A program made the position numbers and the translations under genes. DNA of 64,000 bases, from the NCBI GenBank assembly GCA_019155185.1, contig CM032817.1, positions 3,900,974-3,964,973 on the forward strand, in the 5' to 3' direction. Below are positions 58,501-61,350 of the stretch, piece after piece (position 1 is the stretch's first letter; every line of letters begins with the position of its first letter). Below the pieces are notes generated by a model, which searched no databases, was not told the origin of the DNA, and saw nothing but the letters and a program-made list of their open reading frames with translations. The DNA comes from Beaufortia kweichowensis. Taxonomy: Eukaryota > Chordata > Actinopteri > Cypriniformes > Gastromyzontidae.

Positions 58501-61350
58501 AGACATTATTTAGTACTTTTATTAAGTTGTTTAACTCGTGGGTGCTGTTCCCCACAATATGGGTGATTTAAGGTTTTACTACGGTTGTACACGTAACACA
58601 ACACACAAATTATAGCTATTTAAATGTTATAAAACATCTGTATGAATACATACCATATAATTCTGCTGTATTTTACAAACCTAAAATAATGCTCATTTAA
58701 ATGACCACAAAGTAAACTTAAGCAAAGCTGTAACTGTAAAGGAATTTTAATTAGATTTTTGGTATAAAAATAAATGAATAAATTGAATGTTGTGAATGTT
58801 TACTACAACACAGGAGGTTAGTCATATTTAATTAATTCTTTATATATTTAAAATGATTTCTGTAGCGCTTTTCACAATGTTGCAAACAGCTTTAGCAGCT
58901 TTAGCAGCAGAGATAAAAGAATATAAATTGAAATTAAAAAAATAATAATAGAAAACAAAAATACATAGTATTATTGCATTTTTTTCTTAAATAAGCAATA
59001 CTAATACTATAAAATATAAATAATAAAACATAATAAATATTAAAAATGTCTGTAAGAATATAATTGGACTGTTATACTTATAGCACTATGACTGCTTATA
59101 GCACTATGAAAGTCTTAAATAATCTAAAGGACACAATAAAACAACCCTCAAAATTTGTGTACACAATTGTGTGTGTTTTTCTTTGTATTTCCTTGTGTTG
59201 CATCTGCAGTTTTTAAACAGAAAGCTTGTAATTACACGCGTATGCCAGTTCTTAATTGGACAACGTGACCCTATGACACATCACCCTAATGACATCTCAT
59301 ACACATGCCACAGTGGAAAAAAAACAGCAGGAATTTGACATTGGTCAACATTGAGTTGTTTCACCCATCTTAAAACTGATTATGGTAACAGACAGTTGAT
59401 TTTAACAAGCCAACATTAAAAACCCAATAAAGATCAGTTTCAGCTGAATAATTTTAAAATGCTATTATAAAACTAACCTAAAATCTGCATTATCATATGA
59501 AATGCTCATCAATGACTCCATATGGTTTGAAATGTCTTATTACAAAAATAGCTTTTCTATAAATTATGGATTACAGATGATGATGTAGGCTGTTTAGATC
59601 CATGTCTCATCAAACTTATAATGACATCGCTTTATCACTCAAACATTTCCCATCATGCACTGCTATCCCCATTAACATGGTGTGCAGGCCGCTTCACCAG
59701 CTGTGATAATACACAAGGTGGAAGGTTTTCTGATAACGCATATCTGATGCTATTTCTCAAACATCAGGGAGATTTGGGGTAGACACATATGTCAGAAAGG
59801 AGGACAGCATTGGAGCAGAGCAGATCTGTGATCTGCGATATGTGTACGGCATGCAAAAAAGTCCTTTTGGAGAAGACAGATAATATCTTTCCAATTCTGC
59901 CTATTAAAATTAAAAGCAGGATGTTTAAGGATAAAAAACAAACTGAAATTAGTCTGAATCAAGCTGAGACCTAATCGATGCATTATTATCCCTCCTACTT
60001 TCCTCCTTATTTCCCTAACAGTTATTATGTTTGTCACTATAAACCCAGTTACCACACAATAACCCTTTTCAATTATGTGTCTAATGTAGAGTTTTAAATT
60101 ACACAAAACAAAGAGGACTACGTGTGTATTTGTGTAAAAGCCCCTGAAGACTAAATTTTTCCTGTCATTTTACAGTCTCCACTGGCTTACAGTCAAACCA
60201 ACCCTTGTTTCCCGACCTGACCATAACCCTATACCTTGTGTGAGAGAGCGTGTATGGAAAAGAGATTAAACTACTATAAGGTATTCAGACACACTTTATA
60301 CCAGCAACAACCAAATGTGATTCATTTTCAATGAGAAGTGGTGATTTCAGGCAACAAGAGCGACATTTCCAGTGATTCCAGCTACTACCAAAGGGAATGA
60401 TGCAGTAATGTACAACGTGAGATACGGCAGTCAAGTGTGGGTAAGATATAGAAAGTTATGCAATTTTTCACCCTACTATGATTATTCTCTGCTCACATAC
60501 TGCAATAAAATATTAGTCGACTGTATTTAAAAATATATATATATCTGATGTTAAAACCTGGAGTGGAGGACGGCTAATATATGCATTATGTAAATAAACA
60601 TTATACATAAATGTAATTTGGATTGTGTGATTGGAAATGAGACCTACAGCCAGTTGGTGATCTCCAGCAACACAATCTTTGTCAGTGTGGTTGGCCCTGT
60701 ATCTGTATAGGACACTGACATCCTGAAAGAGTTTCATCTTCAGCTTTGAAGAAAAAACTCAGATGGCAAAAAGAACACAGGTATTTGTTGTTTTCAAGCT
60801 AAAAATACACTGCTATTCGAATCGTACAGATCAGGGTGTCACTAAAGCAAATGCTGTAAGCACTATACATAGTGTCCAGCACATATCTAACATAGTTTGA
60901 CCAGTGACTGCATGAAACGCTTCGCCAGCATGGTGGTTCCCACCAGTAAGACGAAGCAAATGTGTTCAGGGCCAGACAACTGCAGCCAAAGCTCAGAATG
61001 CCAATGACTAATGGATACAACACCCAACAACGCAGTCAAGATCTAATAACGGGGTTAATCCATAACCTTCAGCAACTGTTCACCCCAAAACCCCATATCA
61101 GACAAGTCCCTCACTTCCAAAAATACATTTAATAAAACAAATACAGAAACAGACCCTATAAGCGAGCATTCACATCATCAATGATATCCACCACCCAAGT
61201 CCGTCTCTACATCGCCGAACACCCGGCGGGCTGTATAAAGTTTCAAGAATGAGAGCAAGCAGATACTGTAGAAGACACTACCTTGTGTTTTTCTTCTGAG
61301 GAGTTGCTATTCCACTGTGACCTGGTGGACTTGTATATCGTGCGGTGAGA
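12029..61350 (-). CDS. nav3: Neuron navigator 3 (nav3), 5'-partial, whole traced span
   Basis: Navigator proteins bind microtubules and plus-end EB proteins and act in axon guidance and cell migration. I trace 33 minus-strand core exons with GT-AG borders, about 6,354 coding bases (about 2,117 codons), close to human NAV3 minus its N-terminal CH domain, which must lie beyond the right edge. Order: Ser/Pro-rich linker, SxIP motifs, conserved central blocks, two coiled-coil regions, polybasic stretch, AAA+ domain, conserved C-terminus. The linker RLPGPSRVPAAG followed by NLNRRSQSFNSIDKNKP is NAV3-like rather than NAV2-like, and the end DLLDSSLESAL excludes NAV1. Family comparison is from memory. 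Phases agree at all core junctions except around two exons (52084-52197 and 42130-42496), which carry frameshifts. If those are real rather than sequence errors, full-length protein would not be made. Confidence 0.95.
13410..13613 (-). CDS. nav3: nav3 exon 32 of window
   Basis: A 204 nt exon encoding LYGKRAAWEDPSKWVIDTYP, WSSASLQHEGQSLLQLRPED, VGYDGYTSSKDGATSKQ and SDTEGDPL. WEDPSKWV and SDTEGDPL follow NAV3, while the DGY segment is shared with NAV2. Phase 0 at both ends. Confidence 0.96.
13695..13813 (-). CDS. nav3: nav3 exon 31 of window (AAA+ domain)
   Basis: A 119 nt exon encoding PRLFLSCPMDADGSRVWFTD, LWNYSLVPYL and LEAVREGLQ, a region conserved between NAV2 and NAV3 and different in NAV1. 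Acceptor CACTTGTAG, donor GTACAAAT. Confidence 0.96.
13917..14113 (-). CDS. nav3: nav3 exon 30 of window (AAA+ domain)
   Basis: A 197 nt exon encoding WVLCANHTEPVKGFLGRFLR, RKLIETEIDKNMRSNDLIKI, IDWIPKTWQHLNTFLEAHSS and SDVTI. It follows the family closely, including the FLGR(F/Y)LRRKL motif. Acceptor AACACCTCAG, donor GTAATGG. Confidence 0.96.
14332..14403 (-). CDS. nav3: nav3 exon 29 of window (AAA+ domain)
   Basis: A 72 nt exon encoding CPYVIGTMNQGVSSSPNLEL and HHNFR. IGTMNQGVSSSPNLELHHNF is NAV3-type, whereas NAV2 has ATSSTPNLQL at the variable part. Acceptor CTCTCCTACAG, donor GTACATTC. Confidence 0.95.
14539..14693 (-). CDS. nav3: nav3 exon 28 of window (AAA+ domain, Walker B region)
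   Basis: A 155 nt exon encoding DLRQYLSSLAEQCNTEESET, ELPTVVILDNLHHIGSLSDI and FNGFLNCKYHK. The hydrophobic VVILD strand occupies the Walker B position. As in other NAV2/NAV3 proteins, Asn follows Asp where classical AAA ATPases have Glu. Acceptor TTAAAAACAG, donor GTGATGAA. Confidence 0.95.
15152..15387 (-). CDS. nav3: nav3 exon 27 of window (AAA+ domain, Walker A)
   Basis: A 236 nt exon encoding VKEGSIDDLVFDTLIPKPII, QRYLNLLMEHRRIILSGPSG, TGKSYLATKLAHYIISKTGR and ending NVDQKSSK. The P-loop GPSGTGKS (GxxGxGK[S/T]) is intact at roughly residues 37-44 of the exon, so nucleotide binding should be preserved. Family members usually have GKT here; Ser is a conservative change. Confidence 0.97.
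15477..15645 (-). CDS. nav3: nav3 exon 26 of window (pre-ATPase domain)
   Basis: A 169 nt exon encoding EYVFRVDPLTSLGLNSDSIV, CYRMGEVVRSH, EVPELLPCGYLVGDNNVITV and SLK. PELLPCGYLVG is a navigator signature. Acceptor CATTTTTTAG, donor GTCAGAAA. The codon is split 1/2. Confidence 0.95.
15750..15836 (-). CDS. nav3: nav3 exon 25 of window (pre-ATPase domain), tandem acceptor
   Basis: An 87 nt exon encoding KKEYLIGSIGVSGKTKWDVL and DGVIRRLFK, almost identical across NAV2/NAV3. A second in-frame acceptor nine bases upstream (exon to 15845) would add ALQ. Neither site has a strong pyrimidine tract, so the start is ambiguous between the two. Donor AAG|GTACCG. Confidence 0.92.
15925..16019 (-). CDS. 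nav3: nav3 exon 24 of window
   Basis: A 95 nt exon encoding DLLDDGFEGNLRKEGRSVRI and VVTIISDSNKTK. LLDD followed by a basic stretch and (V/I)(R/K)I(V/I)V matches the segment leading into the conserved pre-ATPase domain. Acceptor GTATGCCTAG, donor GTAAAT. Confidence 0.9.
16241..16520. other. GC-richer block inside a nav3 intron
   Basis: About 280 bp, clearly richer in GC than the surrounding intron, with overlapping open frames on both strands and no convincing splice borders in the nav3 phase. It could be an intronic regulatory element or a diverged exon. Function unknown. Confidence 0.25.
16672..17155. mobile_element. hAT-like non-autonomous DNA repeat in a nav3 intron
   Basis: Starts tgtagggatgtcccgatca, followed by ccgataccgagtcccgatcc. 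The right side contains repeated gatcggg/cgatcac motifs in inverted orientation. This gggatgtcccgatc terminus is common in fish genomes. The right terminus is diverged, so the exact end is uncertain. Confidence 0.6.
17367..17553 (-). CDS. nav3: nav3 exon 23 of window (coiled coil 2, end)
   Basis: A 187 nt exon encoding NEIELLKAENDRLKSSGNST, PPSETSSTSSSSSRQSLGLS and FNNLNISDTIIS. SSSSRQSLGLSxNNLNI matches NAV3. Leaves one base (G) completed to Asp by the next exon. Confidence 0.94.
18230..18383 (-). CDS. nav3: nav3 exon 22 of window (coiled coil 2)
   Basis: A 154 nt exon encoding LCECTEAEAEIILQLKNELR, EKELKLTDIRLEALSSAHHL and DQIREAMNRMQ. ECTEAEAEIILQLK is NAV3-type, whereas NAV2 has ECMDSEAETVMQLR, so this is a second paralogue-diagnostic exon. 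Acceptor TTTTTGTGCAG, donor GTACGC. Confidence 0.95.
19570..19745 (-). CDS. nav3: nav3 exon 21 of window (LRSSFKQAF block)
   Basis: A 176 nt exon encoding LRSSFKQAFSKKKTNKSQSS, HDEMEEMTDSSLPSSPKLQH and a Thr/Ser-rich tail. LRSSFKQAF and EEMTDSSLPSSPKL are diagnostic navigator motifs. Ends GA, completed to Glu by the next exon. Confidence 0.95.
20437..20460 (-). CDS. nav3: Candidate nav3 microexon (24 nt, VADSIPAQ)
   Basis: Strong acceptor (GTGTTTTGTCTTCAG) and strong donor (CAG|GTCAGT), phase 0 at both ends, between the polybasic exon 20 and exon 21. It would insert VADSIPAQ between KKSW and LRSSF. It contains S-I-P but not a full SxIP. Not matched to a known isoform. Confidence 0.45.
20655..20679 (+). 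repeat. (ATT)n microsatellite
   Basis: About eight ATT units in an AT-rich part of the nav3 intron between exons 20 and 21. Confidence 0.85.
21328..21348 (-). CDS. nav3: Candidate nav3 microexon (21 nt, GKDRGHK)
   Basis: Phase 0 at both ends, donor AAG|GTGAATA, acceptor CACACCAACAG with a poor pyrimidine tract. It lies between the KKKKKKSW exon and the LRSSFKQAF exon. NAV1 carries an extra VYE tripeptide at this junction, which shows that navigators can add residues here. The weak acceptor lowers confidence. Confidence 0.3.
21535..21656 (-). CDS. nav3: nav3 exon 20 of window (polybasic), tandem acceptor
   Basis: A 122 nt exon encoding DLRIRRQHSSDSMSSINSAA, SHSSMGSAKDADD and KKKKKKSW. The lysine run comes from a TTC-repeat stretch on the plus strand (21541-21558). 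Two acceptors lie six bases apart (GCAG|CTGCAG|AT): the inner one gives HKDLRIRR as in NAV3, while the outer (exon to 21662) adds two residues, as in the longer NAV2 form. Confidence 0.93.
21807..21918 (-). CDS. nav3: nav3 exon 19 of window (coiled coil 1, end)
   Basis: A 112 nt exon encoding ESELAELRETIEALKTQNTD, AQTAIQVALNGPDHVHK and one extra base. Matches NAV3 ELIELRETIEMLKAQN through ALNGPDH. The donor GTGCCGCT is weaker than most. Confidence 0.93.
22481..22564 (-). CDS. nav3: nav3 exon 18 of window (coiled coil 1)
   Basis: An 84 nt exon encoding AHLVAAFEKSLANMTCRLQS and LTMTAEQK. Matches NAV3 apart from small substitutions (for example Cys in place of Gly in MTGRL). Acceptor TTTGACAG, donor GTAAGAAA. 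Confidence 0.95.
22565..24385 (-). other. nav3: nav3 intron (exons 17 to 18)
   Basis: No exon-like segment with matching phase was found. 24000-24240 has slightly higher GC and opposed open frames without usable splice sites in nav3 phase. Confidence 0.5.
24386..24463 (-). CDS. nav3: nav3 exon 17 of window (coiled coil 1, start)
   Basis: A 78 nt exon encoding QIRKLRRELDASQEKVATLT and SQLAAN, with heptad-like leucine spacing. Nearly identical to all navigators. Phase 0 at both ends. Confidence 0.95.
24681..24704 (-). CDS. nav3: Candidate nav3 microexon (24 nt, GQTVQNAT)
   Basis: Phase 0 at both ends, with a long pyrimidine tract (TACTTTTCTTTTCTCAATCAAG) and donor GTAATTT. Inclusion would insert eight residues between HSE and QIRKLRREL at the start of the coiled coil. 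The human NAV3 form I recall lacks it, so it would be an optional exon. Support is limited to splice signals and phase. Confidence 0.45.
25230..25253 (-). CDS. nav3: nav3 exon 16 of window (24 nt microexon, TEEKAHSE)
   Basis: A 24 nt exon encoding TEEKAHSE, matching NAV3 AEEKAHSE just before the first coiled coil. The acceptor is TCTTCCACAG and the donor GTAAGAAC. Homology and phase both support it despite its size. Confidence 0.88.
25822..25842 (-). CDS. nav3: Candidate nav3 microexon (21 nt, VLSFLDK)
   Basis: Bordered by a strong acceptor (ATTTTCTTACTTTCAG) and donor (AAG|GTAACA), phase 0 at both ends, so it can be included or skipped without changing frame. It lies between exons 15 and 16, where navigators have the short TAEEK linker. 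I cannot match the peptide to a known isoform. Judged plausible from splice signals and phase only. Confidence 0.5.
26628..26680 (-). CDS. nav3: nav3 exon 15 of window (HGSSLSLVSSTSSLYS)
   Basis: A 53 nt exon encoding VHGSSLSLVSSTSSLYSA, invariant among NAV2/NAV3 apart from the last residue. Ends in phase 0, directly before the coiled-coil section, where the small exons and candidate microexons begin. Confidence 0.92.
26803..26991 (-). CDS. nav3: nav3 exon 14 of window
   Basis: A 189 nt exon encoding LSPTNMSQFNLPGTSMSRSN, SIPAQDSFELYGEGH, GGSATSLEERPRGMSRSGSF and RDSTDE. The SNSIPAQDS and SGSFRDS motifs are typical. The donor is GTCAGATG. Confidence 0.95.
27083..27234 (-). CDS. nav3: nav3 exon 13 of window
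   Basis: A 152 nt exon: YPPSSRQTSHEEGKEWLRSH then STGGLQDTGSPLSPPG and GKYHYSNL. EEGKEWLRSHSTGGLQDTG is nearly identical to NAV3. The acceptor is TGTAATCAG and the donor GTATGTTC. Confidence 0.95.
27875..27916 (-). CDS. nav3: nav3 exon 12 of window (42 nt)
   Basis: Short exon encoding GMPLDRNTLPKKGLR. The DRNTLPKKGLRY block is shared by all three navigators. Split codons at both ends agree with the neighbours, despite its small size and a non-consensus donor (GTACTAC). Confidence 0.9.
28301..28735 (-). CDS. nav3: nav3 exon 11 of window
   Basis: A 435 nt exon: LFGSKASSKPSSPGTPDSGK, GTLARQASLDSPSSGTGSLG, GGSSPLYGKTPDLGTDSPAS, SSSSAGSKDTLSCHSMTSLH, TSSESIDLPLPHH and TRTGSVKSTLSEG. It matches NAV3 in order. 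The Ser-rich composition suggests a phosphorylated, disordered segment. Confidence 0.95.
29736..30459 (-). CDS. nav3: nav3 exon 10 of window (Ser/Lys-rich, probably disordered)
   Basis: A 724 nt exon with 240 full codons, starting GKTDDAKASEKGKAPSK, then SPSDAGKSSGDEGKKPPSGI, GSATLGKVPKSAGIG, RKTSLDGAQHQDD, LQYRSLPRPAKSS, SSIDSNVSGKSAG, SSPVTINQTDKEKVA, and ending GLRQPGSKYPDIASPTFRR. All blocks occur in order in NAV3. A fish-specific Gly-rich expansion (SSGGGGVVGRSG) follows the PRPAKSS motif. Confidence 0.96.
31095..31365 (-). CDS. nav3: nav3 exon 9 of window
   Basis: A 271 nt exon, starting SNKDTHRHTEHDGSSWAG, then EDLKKVDEEMEPGMDPSSKW and ending MSQTGSWRRGMSAQVGITPP with SLKTPG. SQTGSWRRGM(S/T)AQ is conserved in NAV2 and NAV3. 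The acceptor is GATTCACAG and the donor GTAACATT. Leaves one base (G) completed by the next exon. Confidence 0.93.
31593..31713 (-). CDS. nav3: nav3 exon 8 of window (WDDSSSVSSGLSDTLDN block)
   Basis: A 121 nt exon encoding WDDSSSVSSGLSDTLDNIST, DDLN and SSRKNKAAQ, a hallmark navigator block. The acceptor CAATCTACAG is strong. The donor GTGCGC is weak compared with the others in this gene, although the next exon joins in phase 0. It is preceded by the largest intron seen here (about 9.4 kb). Confidence 0.93.
32154..32173 (+). repeat. (TG)n microsatellite
   Basis: About ten TG units followed by catgcat, in a nav3 intron. Confidence 0.85.
32980..33257 (-). mobile_element. Solo LTR, same family (about 278 bp), in a nav3 intron
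   Basis: On the minus strand it runs TGTCACAACC to GCCGTAACA. A perfect 5-bp duplication CACAC flanks it (32975-32979 and 33258-33262). It shares ccatttcccataatcctttg with the other two LTRs near the 5' end, but is shorter than they are. It lies sense to nav3 between exons 7 and 8. Confidence 0.78.
34080..34180 (-). repeat. Degraded SINE
   Basis: On the minus strand it contains gcaggtcatgggtttg (box B-like) and aagtcactttggataaat (tail-like). Head and tail are in the expected order but diverged. Confidence 0.4.
38719..38830 (+). repeat. SINE with tRNA-like head
   Basis: ggtatagcagatagcgtacg followed about 50 bases later by gccagtttgagtctgg fits boxes A and B of a tRNA-derived SINE. The tail is not clear. 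Confidence 0.45.
39170..39200 (+). repeat. (CA)n microsatellite
   Basis: A run of CA repeats with one CG interruption, followed by AT-rich sequence (tatataat). Lies in the largest nav3 intron. Confidence 0.9.
41153..41284 (-). CDS. nav3: nav3 exon 7 of window
   Basis: A 132 nt exon: YHTDGGIYSRNVDIYSRNVG then PAREVIQKGVKEMQGED. The YxTDGG start and the R-(E/D)-(V/I)-IQ-(K/R)-GV motif match NAV3. SRNV occurs twice close together, a small internal duplication relative to the family pattern. The exon ends AG, completed to Ser by the next exon. Confidence 0.88.
42130..42496 (-). CDS. nav3: nav3 exon 6 of window, frameshifted near its 3' end
   Basis: A 367 nt exon. The frame from exon 5 reads TLETTFDTTVTTEVNGR, WRLGQSSSPRLQAGDAPS, LLYTAPLRR and GYGSDGEILSKNVR, following NAV3. 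It then meets two tandem TGA codons (42142-42144 and 42139-42141). In the frame required by exon 7 the tail reads ADDISG, matching NAV3 TDDINSG. The exon is therefore two bases short (or one long) at about 42144-42149, within a GTGCGCTG context where loss of one GC dinucleotide would explain it. The donor GTAAGTGAA is strong. Confidence 0.85.
42497..46282 (-). other. nav3: nav3 intron (exons 5 to 6)
   Basis: About 3.8 kb with the 416 bp solo LTR at 44345-44760. Otherwise unique-looking AT-rich sequence with no exon recognised. Confidence 0.6.
44345..44760 (-). mobile_element. Solo LTR, same family (about 416 bp), in a nav3 intron
   Basis: On the minus strand it runs TGTCACGGTTTC to GCACGGTAACA. 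The flanks ATACC (left) and GTACC (right) agree at four of five bases. It shares catttcccacaatccattgc with the other two LTRs. No internal coding region is adjacent. It lies sense to nav3 between exons 5 and 6. Confidence 0.75.
46283..46391 (-). CDS. nav3: nav3 exon 5 of window (central conserved block)
   Basis: A 109 nt exon encoding EDPETRRMRTVKNIADLRQN and LEETMSSLRGTQISH, nearly invariant across navigators. The phase (two leading bases) fits both the preceding CH-form exon and the alternative first exon at 49149-49713. The acceptor is TTCTCCTAG and the donor GTGAGTGTG. Confidence 0.95.
46392..49148 (-). other. nav3: nav3 intron between alternative first exon and exon 5
   Basis: About 2.75 kb, AT-rich, no exon, RNA gene or clear repeat recognised. 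Confidence 0.55.
49149..49713 (-). CDS. nav3: nav3 alternative first coding exon (NAV1-like N-terminus, no CH domain)
   Basis: An open frame starts at ATG 49713 and runs 188 codons plus one base to a strong donor (CGCC|GTAAGTG). The leftover C joins the GG of the next exon as an Arg codon, giving LNPQKR-R-EDPETRRMRTVKN in frame. The protein resembles the NAV1 N-terminus: EFSVFQGGS versus ELKVFKSGS; NLRKQRSLGNLVLLSDGE versus NLRKQKSLTNLSFLTDSE; LSQSEHSL versus LSKSEHSL; VILTMLGDLEQVL versus VVTVLGDLEQLL. A transcript starting here would lack the CH domain and first linker and encode about 1,850 residues, near NAV1's length. An acceptor-like CCAG lies inside, but similarity extends upstream of it, so the ATG is favoured. 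The downstream exon at 42130-42496 is shared, so its lesion would affect this isoform too. Confidence 0.8.
49714..50400 (-). promoter_or_regulatory. Presumed internal nav3 promoter region
   Basis: Inferred only from position upstream of the alternative first coding exon. No TATA box was recognised. The region has GA/CT-rich runs near 50185-50200 and 50285-50330 and no open frame that belongs to nav3. The transcription start cannot be placed from sequence. Confidence 0.3.
50401..52083 (-). other. nav3: nav3 intron downstream of exon 4
   Basis: Contains the SINE at 50551-50672 and AT repeats near 50520-50550. No other feature recognised. Confidence 0.55.
50551..50672 (-). repeat. tRNA-derived SINE, minus orientation
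   Basis: On the minus strand: head gctgctcagttggtaagagc, a degraded middle, and tail ctttggataaaagcattaac then caaatgcataaatg. Same general SINE type as at 4901-5040. It lies in the intron upstream of the alternative nav3 first exon, next to an AT microsatellite. Confidence 0.7.
52084..52197 (-). CDS. nav3: nav3 exon 4 of window, frameshifted
   Basis: A 114 nt exon with strong acceptor (TTTTTCACTCAG) and donor (GTAGGA). The phase set by exon 3 reads TYSENDCTTVVPPEP, like NAV3 AHSENEGTALPS. The phase needed by exon 5 reads TKDLVYSKTAKQCLEEISG, like NAV3 SYSKTAKQCLEEISG. The two halves are in different frames: the exon is one base longer than its neighbours allow (expected length 3n+2). A run of six C on the coding strand (52159-52164) is the likeliest place for a length error. 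I see no alternative acceptor that restores phase, and skipping the exon also breaks frame. Confidence 0.8.
52198..54526 (-). other. nav3: nav3 intron (exons 3 to 4)
   Basis: About 2.3 kb. A (CT)n repeat at 52550-52582; nothing else recognised. Confidence 0.55.
52550..52582 (+). repeat. (CT)n microsatellite
   Basis: About 16 CT units followed by a CACACT stretch. On the nav3 strand this is a GA repeat in the intron just upstream of the frameshifted exon at 52084-52197. Confidence 0.9.
54527..55562 (-). CDS. nav3: nav3 exon 3 of window (large Ser/Pro-rich exon with SxIP motifs)
   Basis: A 1,036 nt exon coding 344 full codons. It starts ESVKSIPLPGSMNGSG and ends NHPNTATVAPFMYR, both NAV3-like. 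It contains KTWRSKSMNIKHSATSSML, RSMLEKFRLINPRSASR and SSKIASLIPKGSK, and is rich in Ser, Pro, Thr and Lys, so probably disordered. SAIP occurs near 55470 and again in KKESAIPASSGIPKPG near 54860-54890. SxIP in a basic/Ser context is the known EB1-binding motif. The acceptor GGCACAG joins exon 2 in frame and the donor is GTGAGTGA. The 287-residue open frame on the opposite strand is a compositional shadow. Confidence 0.95.
55563..58309 (-). other. nav3: nav3 intron (exons 2 to 3)
   Basis: About 2.7 kb with no exon. 57450-57900 is somewhat GC-richer, with opposed open frames and a tRNA-box-like gggttcgattctc, but no complete SINE. Confidence 0.5.
58310..58458 (-). CDS. nav3: nav3 exon 2 of window (paralogue-diagnostic linker)
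   Basis: A 149 nt exon. Reads RLPGPSRVPAAG, a Ser-rich stretch, then NLNRRSQSFNSIDKNKP and YASGNERG. NAV2 has a different sequence here (PTARVSAAG and NNYDKSKP), so this exon is the best evidence for nav3 over nav2. The donor is GTAAGAG and the last codon is split 1/2. Confidence 0.92.
58459..61281 (-). other. nav3: nav3 intron (exons 1 to 2)
   Basis: About 2.8 kb of AT-rich intron. No exon or repeat recognised. Confidence 0.5.
61282..61350 (-). CDS. nav3: nav3 exon 1 of window (linker after CH domain)
   Basis: A 69 nt exon with acceptor CTCTTTACAG and donor GTAGTG. It encodes LTARYTSPPGHSGIATPQKK, matching the NAV3 segment ARYATQSNHSGIATSQKK that follows the CH domain. It ends in a split codon (AG), completed to Arg by the next exon. 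It is the most upstream nav3 exon I recognise. The CH-domain exons are not in the remaining 2.6 kb. Confidence 0.85.

Noticed and set aside
12029..61350. Assignment as nav2 rather than nav3
   Set aside because: Linker RLPGPSRVPAAG with FNSIDKNKP, ECTEAEAEIILQLK and GVSSSPNLEL are NAV3-type and differ from NAV2. A few positions (DGY, SQTGSWRRGM with AQVGIT) are NAV2-like but are probably shared ancestral states.
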